A stretch of 52,822 nucleotides of DNA from positions 1-52,822 of the forward strand of contig JAFAKB010000047.1 of NCBI GenBank assembly GCA_019235885.1, written 5' to 3'. Under the pieces are notes generated by a model. The model ran no database searches. It was not told the origin of the DNA and was given only the letters and a program-made list of their open reading frames with translations. This DNA is from Candidatus Eremiobacterota bacterium (GTDB taxonomy: Bacteria > Vulcanimicrobiota > Vulcanimicrobiia > Vulcanimicrobiales > Vulcanimicrobiaceae). Made by a program: the position numbers and the translations under genes. Below, piece by piece: positions 1 to 7,023 of the stretch. Each line of letters opens with the position of its first letter. Within the stretch, counting starts at the first letter, position 1.

Positions 1-568
1 CGTACCACCCGCCCTTGAAGCGCGGATCGAGCCGAATCGCTTCGCGCGCGACGCCGTTCTGCGCGATCCCTTGCGCGCGCAGGTGATCGAACGTCCCGAC
101 GACGATCGCGTGATTGACCAGCTTGTCGTGCGCGCGCGCCCACTGCAGCGTCTGCTGGCCGCCGAGCGAGCCGCTGATGACGACCGCGAACCGCTCGATC
201 CCGACTGCTTTCAACGCACGCCGCTGCGCCTCGACCATATCCGCGACGGTGACGACGGGAAACCGCGGCCCCCACCGCTGCCCGTCCGACGCGAGCGACG
301 ACGGCCCGGTCGAGCCGTAGCACCCGCCGAGCGCGTTCACCCCGACGACGCACCACTCGGCAACATCGAACAGCGCGCCGGTGCCGGCGATCCCGCCCCA
401 CCACTCGAGGACCCGCGACGACCCGCTGAGCGCATGCGGCACGAACACGACGTTCGACCCGTCGGGCAGCGGCTCGCGCCCGTAGCGCGTCACCTGCTGC
501 ACGACGTTCGGAATCACCTCGCCGGAAACGAGCTCGAGCGCGCCGATCTCGACGTCCTGCTCGATCAC
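1..568 (-). CDS. metX: Homoserine O-acetyltransferase (MetX), 5' part; runs off the window
   Basis: Acetylates homoserine with acetyl-CoA, giving the O-acetylhomoserine that MetY then sulfhydrylates; cytoplasmic. About 189 N-terminal residues are visible. They include the family stretch [15 protein letters not shown] and the alpha/beta-hydrolase nucleophile elbow SGSLGGQQ, whose central Ser is the expected acyl acceptor. The start is the GTG at 568-566, which shares four bases (GTGA) with the metY stop, so translation is probably coupled. The C-terminal catalytic Asp and His lie outside the window. A homoserine O-succinyltransferase of the same fold is possible, but pairing with metY favours acetyl transfer. 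Confidence 0.9.
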   Translation of the reverse strand, partial: MIEQDVEIGALELVSGEVIPNVVQQVTRYGREPLPDGSNVVFVPHALSGSSRVLEWWGGIAGTGALFDVAEWCVVGVNALGGCYGSTGPSSLASDGQRWGPRFPVVTVADMVEAQRRALKAVGIERFAVVISGSLGGQQTLQWARAHDKLVNHAIVVGTFDHLRAQGIAQNGVAREAIRLDPRFKGGWY

Positions 569-1866
569 GCCGCCTCGAGCGCCTGGCGCAGATCGGCGAT
601 GATGTCGTCCACGCTCTCGATACCAACCGACAACCGGACCGCATCGTCACTGACGCCGCTGGCGATCTGATCGGCCGGCGTGAGCTGCTGGTGCGTCGTC
701 GAGGCCGGATGGATCACCAGCGACTTCGCATCGCCGACGTTCGCCAGTAGCGAGAACAGCCGCAGCTTGTCGATCACCGCGCGCGCCATTTCGGCGCCGC
801 CCTTCACGCCGAAGGTGAGGATCGCGCTCGCGCCCTTGGGCAGATACTTCTGCGCCTTCGCGTACGCCGGATCGCCCGGCAGTCCCGGATACCGCATCCA
901 GAGCACCTTCGGGTGCTCGCGCAGAAACTCCGCGACGCGCAGCGCGTTGCTGCTGTGCCGCTCGACCCGCAGCCCGAGCGTCTCCAGCCCTTGCAGCAGC
1001 AGGAACGCGTTGAACGGCGAGAGCGCCGCGCCGACGTCGCGCAGCAGCTGCACGCGCGCCTTGATGATGTACGCCAGCGGCCCGACCGCCTCGGTGTACA
1101 CGACCCCGTGATACGACGGATCGGGCTCGACGAAGTCCGGAAACCGCCCGGACGCCTTCCAGTCGAACTTCCCGGCGTCGACGATCGCGCCGCCGATCGT
1201 CGTCCCGTGCCCGCCGATGAACTTCGTCGCCGAGTGGACGACGACGTCGGCGCCCCACTCGATCGGCCGCAGCAGATACGGCGTGGGCAGCGTGTTGTCG
1301 ACGATCAGCGGCACCCCGGCCTCGTGCGCCACCGTCGCGAACGCTTCGACGTCGAGCACGTCGAGCTTCGGGTTCCCCAGCGTCTCGGCGAAGACGGCCT
1401 TGGTGTTCGGCCGGATCGCCGCCGCGACCGCCGCCGGATCGGACGGATCGACCAGCGTCACCTCGATTCCGAACCGCGGCAGCGTGTGCACGAACGCGTT
1501 GTACGTCCCGCCGTAGAGCGAGGCCGAGCTGACGACGTGGTCGCCGGCCCGCGCCAGGTTCAGCAGCGAGTACACGGTCGCGGCCTGGCCGCTGGCGAGC
1601 GCGAGCGCCCCGACCCCGCCTTCGAGCGCGGCCAGCCGCTGCTCGAACACGTCGGTGGTCGGGTTCATGATGCGGGTGTAGATGTTGCCGAACTCTTGTA
1701 GCGCGAAGAGCCGCGCCGCGTGCGAGGTGTCGTCGAAGTTGTACGAGGTCGTCTGGTAGATCGGAACGGCGCGCGACTTGGTCGCGGGATCGCCGCCGTG
1801 CCCGCCGTGCAAGGCGACGGTCTCGAAGCCCGGTTGTGCGGCTACAGGGTCCAGGGTGCTGCTCAT
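565..1866 (-). CDS. metY: O-acetylhomoserine sulfhydrylase (MetY)
   Basis: PLP-dependent Cys/Met-metabolism enzyme of 433 residues, the usual MetY length. It converts O-acetylhomoserine plus sulfide to homocysteine in direct sulfhydrylation. Visible hallmarks are the N-terminal ETVALHGG, a PLP-phosphate region around ASGQAA, the [13 protein letters not shown] stretch, and the PLP-lysine motif [11 protein letters not shown]. The C-terminus has the conserved [10 protein letters not shown] substrate-binding segment. Start is the ATG at 1866, with GGAGA a few bases upstream. It is first in the metY-metX operon, and expression is probably set by the leader attenuator at 1943-2079. Confidence 0.95.
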   Translation of the reverse strand: MSSTLDPVAAQPGFETVALHGGHGGDPATKSRAVPIYQTTSYNFDDTSHAARLFALQEFGNIYTRIMNPTTDVFEQRLAALEGGVGALALASGQAATVYSLLNLARAGDHVVSSASLYGGTYNAFVHTLPRFGIEVTLVDPSDPAAVAAAIRPNTKAVFAETLGNPKLDVLDVEAFATVAHEAGVPLIVDNTLPTPYLLRPIEWGADVVVHSATKFIGGHGTTIGGAIVDAGKFDWKASGRFPDFVEPDPSYHGVVYTEAVGPLAYIIKARVQLLRDVGAALSPFNAFLLLQGLETLGLRVERHSSNALRVAEFLREHPKVLWMRYPGLPGDPAYAKAQKYLPKGASAILTFGVKGGAEMARAVIDKLRLFSLLANVGDAKSLVIHPASTTHQQLTPADQIASGVSDDAVRLSVGIESVDDIIADLRQALEAA

Positions 1867-1942
1867 CGTGGGTCTCCTTCACGAATGCGTAGAGCGCAGA
1901 GTGGGGTACGGGTCTACGGTAGGTTGGAAGTCTGAAGAAAGT

Positions 1943-1983
1943 CGAAAAACAAAACGGCCCCCGCCGGTGTAGGCGAGGGCCGT
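1943..1983 (-). terminator. Rho-independent terminator/attenuator in the metYX leader
   Basis: Read on the minus strand, a 12-bp GC-rich stem (arms 1983-1972 and 1965-1954, one mismatch) closes a 6-nt loop and is followed by TTTTGTTTTT. It lies between the leader peptide and metY with no complete gene ending just upstream, so it is placed to cut transcription before metY rather than to end another unit. Its 5' arm (1979-1973) is complementary to 2036-2030 inside the leader peptide gene, and its loop region (1972-1966) is complementary to 2027-2021. Either pairing would exclude the terminator. The mechanism is inferred; hairpin, T-run and complementarity are seen. Confidence 0.8.
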
Positions 1984-2004
1984 TGTAGTTTCGTCGAACG
2001 CCGA

Positions 2005-2079
2005 TCAGGGCGACGACGATCTACACCGTCCCTCGCGGGCGGCACACATCGCCATCATCGCCATACAGCAGGCGTCCAT
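2005..2079 (-). CDS. Cys/Met-rich leader peptide of the metYX attenuator
   Basis: A 24-codon ORF that begins Met-Asp-Ala and continues Cys-Cys-Met-Ala-Met-Met-Ala-Met-Cys; in total 4 Cys and 5 Met among 24 residues. Such a run matches the end products of the metY-metX pathway and is the signature of ribosome-mediated attenuation. The ATG at 2079 either uses the AAGGTG 6 nt upstream as a ribosome site or is leaderless, because the predicted transcript start coincides with the ATG. Codons 15-17 contain a GCGAGGG that can pair with the terminator's 5' arm, so a ribosome stalled on the Cys/Met codons would leave it free to form an antiterminator. Function is inferred from this layout. Confidence 0.75.
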   Translation of the reverse strand: MDACCMAMMAMCAAREGRCRSSSP

Positions 2080-2086
2080 GTGGGGC

Positions 2087-2115
2087 ACCTTAGCAGACCC
2101 GGGCCGGGGCGTCAA
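2087..2115 (-). promoter_or_regulatory. Promoter of the metYX leader
   Basis: TTGACG (2115-2110), a 17-bp spacer and TAAGGT (2092-2087) resemble a housekeeping promoter with a TANNNT-type -10. The -10 ends 7 nt before the leader-peptide ATG, so transcription would start at or next to that ATG, giving a leaderless peptide mRNA. The AAGG within the -10 could instead act as a ribosome site if transcription starts further upstream. Confidence 0.5.
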
Positions 2116-2127
2116 GGGGCGAACCGA

Positions 2128-2382
2128 TCACGGGCCACGCCGCGAGCCGCGTCGACGTCCGCTCCACTCCGGATTCGAATCCAAGTAGAAAAGCAGCCGA
2201 TACCGTCCGTAAAGCATAGCGTAGATGTAAAGGCCCAGCCGGCAAACCTTTTTAACATCACGACGAAACGCATGCATCGGCACGCCAAACCGCCGGCGAT
2301 AATCGGCAAAGAGCCCAGCGTCATCCAGAAAGACCAGCGCGGCCAGCCAGACAAGTCGAAGGATCCCAGGAGTCCGCTTCAT
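2128..2382 (-). CDS. Small stand-alone HTH protein, paralogue of the gene at 2804-3103
   Basis: 84 residues. Residues from about RLVWLAALVF through DYRRRFGVP and FRRDVKKV align well with the 99-residue protein at 2804-3103 (RLVWLTARFV, DYCSRFGVS, FHRDVGAL). This is the DeoR/HTH_11 helix-turn-helix pattern that normally precedes a WYL domain, but no WYL domain follows. The ATG at 2382 overlaps the stop of the upstream gene (ATGA), which supports this frame over the alternative ORF at 2112-2354. The tail is Arg-rich. Likely a DNA-binding protein, possibly an interaction partner of its paralogue; target unknown. Confidence 0.55.
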   Translation of the reverse strand: MKRTPGILRLVWLAALVFLDDAGLFADYRRRFGVPMHAFRRDVKKVCRLGLYIYAMLYGRYRLLFYLDSNPEWSGRRRGSRRGP

Positions 2383-2801
2383 ACTAGGTGTCCGGCGTCA
2401 TCGATGCTGAACGTCCAGGCGAGCCGAAGCAGAACCACCGCGCGGTGTATCGCGTCGCGCACCGACGCGCGTGTGACAACTTCCCCGCAAATCTCCGCGA
2501 ACACCGCCCCGCTTCCGAGCCGTTGTTCAACGACGTATCGATACGTGGCGTTCACAAGGGCAAACGGTACAGCAGCCTTCGCGAGCTGGCCGTCTCTGAA
2601 CGCGATTCGCCGGCGGCCTATGAATCTGCTCGGGTCTGTCGCCGCCGCGACGATCGATGCCTGGTCAATCCGAAGCACGTCCTCGAGGTCAAGGTAATCG
2701 CACCAGCGAAGAATGAGGCGATAGCCCGGATATATCATGCGGAGGACATAGGCGTTCCACATGCCGTCGATGCACGGCGTGGCCGTACGAGTGGCTTCCA
2801 T
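2379..2801 (-). CDS. Uncharacterised 140-residue protein between two HTH paralogues
   Basis: I do not recognise the family. The frame stays open upstream to 3224, but the ATG at 2801 sits 2 nt after the stop of the 99-residue HTH gene, and the stop forms an ATGA overlap with the downstream HTH gene, so 140 residues is the likely product. The sequence has hydrophobic/aromatic helix-like stretches (MWNAYVLRMIYPGYRLILRWCDYL) broken into short segments, a mid acidic LDLEDVLRIDQ, and a helical C-terminal half. No signal peptide or clear catalytic motif is visible. By context it may be the effector or partner of the flanking HTH proteins. Confidence 0.5.
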   Translation of the reverse strand: MEATRTATPCIDGMWNAYVLRMIYPGYRLILRWCDYLDLEDVLRIDQASIVAAATDPSRFIGRRRIAFRDGQLAKAAVPFALVNATYRYVVEQRLGSGAVFAEICGEVVTRASVRDAIHRAVVLLRLAWTFSIDDAGHLV

Positions 2802-2803
2802 CG

Positions 2804-3103
2804 CTACGCGCAGTCCGAATCGAAGGTGAAGCAGACCATCCGGTAGGTACGCGCCGCAATCGGTTCGATCTGAAAGCCGGCGTCTCGAAGCGCGCCGACA
2901 TCGCGATGAAACGATCGCAATGAGACGCCGAAGCGGCTGCAGTAATCGTCGATGCGGACCGGCTCGCGGCGAACGAAGCGTGCGGTGAGCCAGACGAGGC
3001 GCACCATGCGGAACGCGATCGCTCCGTGGCGGGCGTAGGCGGGGCGCGCAAAGCGGCGCGCCGGGGTAATCGACGCGGGCGCGTCGAAGTGGGCGACTGT
3101 CAT
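2804..3103 (-). CDS. Small HTH (DeoR/WYL-type N-terminal domain) protein
   Basis: 99 residues. The core from RLVWLTARFV to FHRDVGALRDAGFQIEP matches the winged HTH found at the N-terminus of WYL-domain regulators (a YCSRFGVSLRSFHRD recognition-helix region, then the 'DAGF' wing). The ORF ends soon after the wing, so the ligand-binding WYL half is absent. It is first in a three-gene unit (2128-3103) whose last gene encodes a related HTH. A promoter with good -10/-35 elements lies about 100 nt upstream. Start ATG 3103 with GGAG 11 nt before. Role: probable transcriptional regulator, target unknown. Confidence 0.6.
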   Translation of the reverse strand: MTVAHFDAPASITPARRFARPAYARHGAIAFRMVRLVWLTARFVRREPVRIDDYCSRFGVSLRSFHRDVGALRDAGFQIEPIAARTYRMVCFTFDSDCA

Positions 3104-3195
3104 TCGGTGGCTGACTCCATCGGGTGACGGACTCGGTCGGTGTTAGCGCACCGGCCGAGTCGCTATGTTGTCGTGCGCATGTCGCGCGTGCATCT

Positions 3196-3224
3196 ATTGT
3201 AGCACTCGTACATACGTTCGGCAA
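3196..3224 (-). promoter_or_regulatory. Probable sigma-70 promoter of the HTH gene unit
   Basis: TTGCCG (3224-3219), 17-bp spacer, TACAAT (3201-3196). The -10 matches the consensus at five of six positions and the -35 at four. The surroundings are AT-rich for this window. It would start transcription about 85 nt before the ATG at 3103. Confidence 0.55.
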
Positions 3225-3277
3225 GTAAAAATTCTATTGAACCGTATTGGCCGAGCCTAGATCCATCATGACAAAAG

Positions 3278-3664
3278 TCATTTGGGCAGCGTCATGGAGA
3301 ATGTGTGTGTGATTACGTCCGAACTGGAGCTCGACCATCCAGCGGCCAGCGGATGGCGGTGCTCCGTCGCCACGGTGTTTATGACGAGCGGCGGCAATCT
3401 AGCCGGGTGGATGTAATCGATCGCGTTCCGAATTCGCTGCATCGTGATACGATAGTGCCGCCGCATCGTAAGCAGGATGAACGCCTCTGTCAAATTGACA
3501 AACGAGAGGTAACCGGGCGAAGGAAGAGTCAATACACTCTCGAAGGACGGCTGGCCGTTCACCCACGCGTTTAGGGTCGACCTCGGTATGCCGAGGTGAT
3601 GTGCTGCGCTGGTGATATCATAGCGGGGCTCAAAAAGTGGTTGATCCTCGTTCAAAGCGCTCAC
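3278..3664 (-). CDS. MerR-like HTH protein resembling a C-terminally truncated DUF433-family antitoxin
   Basis: About 128 residues from the GTG at 3664, which follows the upstream stop by one base; the longer ORF start at 3781 would overlap the previous gene by over 100 bp. The segment FEPRYDITSAAHHLGIPRST, then LNAWVNG and FVNLTEAFILLTMRRHYRIT, has the order seen in the N-terminal HTH of DUF433-type antitoxin-like proteins. Those proteins normally continue for about another 100 residues into the DUF433 domain; here the frame ends about 40 residues after the HTH region in a low-complexity Ser-rich tail. It is third in a tandem unit with 3666-4277 and 4282-5208. A regulatory role is inferred. 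Confidence 0.55.
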   Translation of the reverse strand: MSALNEDQPLFEPRYDITSAAHHLGIPRSTLNAWVNGQPSFESVLTLPSPGYLSFVNLTEAFILLTMRRHYRITMQRIRNAIDYIHPARLPPLVINTVATEHRHPLAAGWSSSSSDVITHTFSMTLPK

Positions 3665-3665
3665 G

Positions 3666-4277
3666 CTACGGAATACTCGAAACTGACGTGACGATGACGC
3701 GTTCAAGGTCGAGCCATGTATTGAAAGGCAGCAACAAGAGTACGGAGAGATGAGCGTTCCCAGAAATGGGATTGATTCCAAGATCGTTGAGAACAGCCGC
3801 GGAACGCGCGCCTTGCTGAACGCCCTGCCCTATCAGCCACTCGTCGCGATGTCGAAAATAGTTGCACAAAGCTCGCACGATCTCGAATAGCGATCTATGC
3901 GTCGGACCGAAGGACGGACCTCCGACGATCCAGCGCCGATCGCCATATCTACTTCGAACGTACTGCTTTAACGCCAAGTCGACCGAATTAAAGACGACGA
4001 GGGCGCCCTCCAGCGCGATTGCTGAATGTACCGCAATGTATTGTCGCCATCGCTCGACGTCAAGCTCGGCCGACACGACGTCTGCCGTCGCGGCCCCTTG
4101 ATTCAGCGCATCGCGGGTTGCCGCTGCTTGAACGAGCGCGGTATTGGCAAGGTTCACCTCGCGCGCCGCGGAAACCGCAGAGCCGAAGCCCATTGCTGTC
4201 GCCACTCGGCTTTCCTCGATCGCGGCGATAAAACCGTCGACCGCGATCTGCTTCGTGGCAAGACCAACCAGTTGCAT
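3666..4277 (-). CDS. Uncharacterised 203-residue protein, possible HEPN-like helical fold
   Basis: Family not recognised. The N-terminal half is Ala-rich and helical. The second half contains LFEIVRALCNYFRHRDEW, where an Arg, a polar Asn and a His lie on one predicted helix, as in HEPN RNase-type motifs (R-x4-6-H), but the match is too short to claim activity. The ATG at 4277 lies 4 nt after the stop of the nuclease-like gene, and the next gene begins one base after its own stop, so the three are almost certainly co-transcribed. GC is visibly lower than in the flanking core genes. A structural prediction could tell HEPN from other helical folds. Confidence 0.5.
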   Translation of the reverse strand: MQLVGLATKQIAVDGFIAAIEESRVATAMGFGSAVSAAREVNLANTALVQAAATRDALNQGAATADVVSAELDVERWRQYIAVHSAIALEGALVVFNSVDLALKQYVRSRYGDRRWIVGGPSFGPTHRSLFEIVRALCNYFRHRDEWLIGQGVQQGARSAAVLNDLGINPISGNAHLSVLLLLPFNTWLDLERVIVTSVSSIP

Positions 4278-4281
4278 TAAC

Positions 4282-5208
4282 CTACGAGCCGGCCGAGCCC
4301 TTCGGCATAACGACGAACGACTCGCGTGAACTCGAGATGAAGACGCGTTCGAACGGCTCCAACGAAGGTGCCACTGCGTCGAATTTCGCTACGACAGTCG
4401 ACAATTGTCGAAGCACGTCCGTCATGCCGACGACGAGCCAGATCGGCCGATAGCCCTTATAGCACTTCGCTCGCTTCTGCCGCAGCGCGAACAGTATTTC
4501 GGATACGCTCTCGGGCACCCCGCCGAAAGCAGACACTGGCTGCTGTATCGCAATCATGGGACGCTCCGATTTCCCGGTGTATGCGGTCGTCTTAGCTTGG
4601 GACAAGAGCGGGAATGACGTGGGGACGGGTACGCCGTACCGGCTGCTGTAGCGATCTATGTCTTCCGAGGCGATGAGAGCAGCGATCTCGTCCACCGCGA
4701 CGGGAACGTCCTCTGACCGAAGCGGAAGCCCGGGAATGAACGAGATGAATCGGCTTCCCAGCTTTTTCGACAGTTTCGGTTCGCGCTCCAGCATGTCGTT
4801 AGCGGCGATCTCTAAATCGGCGACGCTGAATCGCCACAGCATCGAAGGCGCGTCGCCGGCGGTAGTACACTCGCAGTAGACCGTCGCGTTGCCGAACGTC
4901 AATTCGAAGTCCGGCGTCCCCGCCTTACGTTGCGGAAGCGGCACTATTCTATCGGGAATGATTCCGGCGGGGCCGAGCGCGTCGATCAGAATATCCAGTT
5001 CGGCAACTTCCTTAGCGTACCGGCTCGTGTACCGTCGATGGGCGCGGGCCAGCTCTTCGCGATAGGCCAGCGGCTCATTGCGAAACAACGTCTTTCCCGT
5101 AAAGACTTCCCTGCGCGGGATCTTCGTCGTGAAGTGCTTGACATCGAGCATCGCGAGATTGCCTAACGCGGACAACGGGCGGTATGAGGGAACGACGTTC
5201 ACGTCCAT
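4282..5208 (-). CDS. PD-(D/E)XK-like protein of unknown function
   Basis: 308 residues, no signal peptide or membrane segment. A beta-rich segment at about residues 98-116 reads TPDFELTFGNATVYCECT: Pro99-Asp100, a hydrophobic strand, then Glu113-x-Thr115 where a PD-(D/E)XK nuclease has Glu-x-Lys. The spacing fits the fold, but the catalytic Lys is replaced by Thr, so the protein may be inactive or use a migrated Lys. The C-terminal third has two further strand-like stretches (IWLVVGMTDVL and FERVFISSSRE). It heads a tandem unit with 3666-4277 and 3278-3664 and has a candidate promoter at 5318-5346. A defence or addiction role is plausible but unproven. Confidence 0.5.
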   Translation of the reverse strand: MDVNVVPSYRPLSALGNLAMLDVKHFTTKIPRREVFTGKTLFRNEPLAYREELARAHRRYTSRYAKEVAELDILIDALGPAGIIPDRIVPLPQRKAGTPDFELTFGNATVYCECTTAGDAPSMLWRFSVADLEIAANDMLEREPKLSKKLGSRFISFIPGLPLRSEDVPVAVDEIAALIASEDIDRYSSRYGVPVPTSFPLLSQAKTTAYTGKSERPMIAIQQPVSAFGGVPESVSEILFALRQKRAKCYKGYRPIWLVVGMTDVLRQLSTVVAKFDAVAPSLEPFERVFISSSRESFVVMPKGSAGS

Positions 5209-5317
5209 CCCTCGCTTTCCCGCATCGGAACCCCGACTTTCGAGGGCTTAGTGATTTTGGTACCCCCGTCGGCCGCGGAATAGGCCTCGTATTGCACTAG
5301 TGGGCTGCATCAAGCCC

Positions 5318-5346
5318 GTGTTACACGAACACCCGCGCCGTGTCAA
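5318..5346 (-). promoter_or_regulatory. Candidate promoter of the nuclease-like gene unit
   Basis: A perfect TTGACA (5346-5341) is followed after 17 bp by TAACAC (5323-5318), a weaker -10. It would give a leader of about 100 nt before the ATG at 5208. The gene-free stretch 5209-5449 holds nothing else I can support. Confidence 0.35.
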
Positions 5347-5449
5347 TCACCTAGTTTCGCGAGCCACAAGGGCCGGCACGGCCGCATCCGGATGACCGGG
5401 TATGACGCCAGTTTGGCGCGAGCGACGGCGGGCGCTGACGGCGCCGTCG

Positions 5450-6457
5450 TCAGAGACGAATTCGGCCTAGGCGGTTTGGGGCAGCAGCATACCAGAGGTA
5501 ATCGCGATTGACGGCGATTGCAGTTATTCTCACATTGCGAAGAACCGGCGGCGCAACTACGCGAGTATGTCCGCTCGGAAGCACATGAAGAAAGCTGCCG
5601 TCCCTGGCTCCGGCAAGCCATGCGCCGCTGGTTTCGGTTTCGCTCGTCGCCAGCAGTCCGACGCCTTTCGGTACGCGAGTGCGGGCGACGTGTACGCTTC
5701 CCTGCGTTTCCCTGACGAACCCGACAACGGCATCGCCTTCGTGCTGAGCAAGGTAAACGATGTCGGGCCCGCTTCGTGCCAGCTCATCCGGAACGTCGGA
5801 CGCCGGCAAAGGATGAATCTCGACCGCCCCGTCGGAGCCGAGGCGAGCCAGCATTCCGGCACGGGCGCTTCGAAGCTGCGAATCGAGTGCTGGCTGGAGT
5901 GCGACCCAGAAGAAGCCGTCGTGCGCCGACGCAATCGCCGCGGGCACAAAACCACGCGGCGCCGTTTGCGCATGTACTTGACCGTGGTGGATCACACCGA
6001 TGGCGCGGGCGCGGGAATCGATCACCGCAAAATCTCCGTTTGCATTCGCAGCGATACCGTCCGCGCCGAGAAACGGTGGCTTCAGCCCCGTGGCGGTGCA
6101 GGGCCCACCCGCGCCGACACAGCCGATGCGCGGCAACGGAGGACCGATCGCATCAGTATCGCCAATCGCGTTTTCCGTGAACCGTACCGATCCGTCCGGG
6201 AAGGTTGCGATCCTATTCGGAACGGCGTTCGCCAAGGTGGCGCCCACGGTCACTTTTCCGTCGCGTCCAATGTGCAGGAGTTGTCCGGACGTTGTCTCGC
6301 TGACCCAGACGCTTCCGTCGGGCGCCACGGCCAACGCTTGCGGCACGGGCAGCGCCTTTCCGACCGCGATCGCCGGGACGGGCGGCAGGGTCCACTCCGT
6401 AACAGTGGACCCCAGCGCCAGAATCGTACCGGCAACCGTGAGAAGCAGCGTCGTCAA
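5450..6457 (-). CDS. Secreted NHL/virginiamycin-B-lyase-like beta-propeller protein
   Basis: 335 residues from a TTG at 6457, beginning with a hydrophobic signal-like segment (LLLTVAGTILALGS). Repeated blades of the form 'xxP(D/N)GSVWVSE' recur: ALAVAPDGSVWVSE, IATFPDGSVRFTEN, IAANANGDFAVID and SAHDGFFWVAL. This is the pattern of the Vgb/NHL six-bladed propeller. Vgb enzymes linearise streptogramin B using a conserved His and Glu; I cannot place these with confidence, so lyase activity is not claimed. The start context is weak. It stands alone between the accessory block and the DoxX gene; a surface or periplasmic binding role is likely. Confidence 0.65.
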   Translation of the reverse strand: MTTLLLTVAGTILALGSTVTEWTLPPVPAIAVGKALPVPQALAVAPDGSVWVSETTSGQLLHIGRDGKVTVGATLANAVPNRIATFPDGSVRFTENAIGDTDAIGPPLPRIGCVGAGGPCTATGLKPPFLGADGIAANANGDFAVIDSRARAIGVIHHGQVHAQTAPRGFVPAAIASAHDGFFWVALQPALDSQLRSARAGMLARLGSDGAVEIHPLPASDVPDELARSGPDIVYLAQHEGDAVVGFVRETQGSVHVARTRVPKGVGLLATSETETSGAWLAGARDGSFLHVLPSGHTRVVAPPVLRNVRITAIAVNRDYLWYAAAPNRLGRIRL

Positions 6458-6491
6458 TGGAGAACGATCCGGGGACCCTTACGAGGAAGTC

Positions 6492-6926
6492 TCATAGGCC
6501 CGCCTGCTCCAGCGGCCGGGCGGTGAAGATCGGGGCGAACACCGCGCGGTATTCCGTTGCGATCAGCAGCCAGAGCGCCAGTACGACGATCGGGGCGAAC
6601 AGAGCGCTTTGCGCCATCGTGATGTGAAACGCGAAGCTGTTGTAGAGGAACGCCGCGAGGATGATCAGTGCGACCGGGACAAAGCGGTTCACCAGCAGCA
6701 GCACGCCGGCGACCACCTGCGCGAAGCCGATGAACTGCGCCCAGTGCGAGGCATAGAAGACCGCGTTGAACGTCCCGGCGAGTCCCGGCAGCGGCGGCGG
6801 GCTGGTGATGATGAACGACATCGCGCCGGTGCCGACGAAAGCCAGCCCCAGCAAAATTCGCGCAACGAGGCGTGCAATGCTTATGGCACGCCGACCGCCC
6901 CCGGGATCCGCGGTGCTGATTTCCAT
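6492..6926 (-). CDS. DoxX-family membrane protein
   Basis: 144 residues with four predicted membrane helices: around ARILLGLAFVGTGAMSFII, FIGFAQVVAGVLLLV, ALIILAAFLYNSFAF and PIVVLALWLLIAT. This is the size and topology of DoxX/DoxD-like proteins. The ATG at 6926 is preceded by GGAG at good spacing; the longer ORF start at 7064 gives an Arg-rich non-membrane tail and is rejected. DoxX-like proteins are often linked to thiol/redox membrane functions, but nothing nearby fixes a substrate. The 97 nt before the start hold no further gene. Confidence 0.75.
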   Translation of the reverse strand: MEISTADPGGGRRAISIARLVARILLGLAFVGTGAMSFIITSPPPLPGLAGTFNAVFYASHWAQFIGFAQVVAGVLLLVNRFVPVALIILAAFLYNSFAFHITMAQSALFAPIVVLALWLLIATEYRAVFAPIFTARPLEQAGL

Positions 6927-7023
6927 GTGAGTTCTCCTTCGACGACGCTGCAGGTTCCATACTGGCGTCGAACGGGGGCCGCCCGTTTCGACACGAGCGC
7001 AAACTTTCCAACGCCCGCTTGGG

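Noticed and set aside
1867-2080. SAM or other known riboswitch upstream of metY
   Set aside because: I searched the leader for recognisable SAM-I/II or SAH riboswitch cores and saw none; the leader is fully explained by the leader peptide, terminator and alternative pairing. A covariance-model scan would confirm this.
2112-2354. 80-residue minus-strand ORF overlapping 2128-2382
   Set aside because: It overlaps, in another frame, the ORF that is homologous to the HTH paralogue and has an ATGA-coupled start; no matching features of its own.
2689-3224. Longer minus-strand ORF reaching 3224 and a 120-residue ORF at 2689-3051
   Set aside because: They overlap the HTH gene 2804-3103 in other frames; the upstream half of the first has a low-complexity Arg/Pro-rich composition, and the supported start is ATG 2801.
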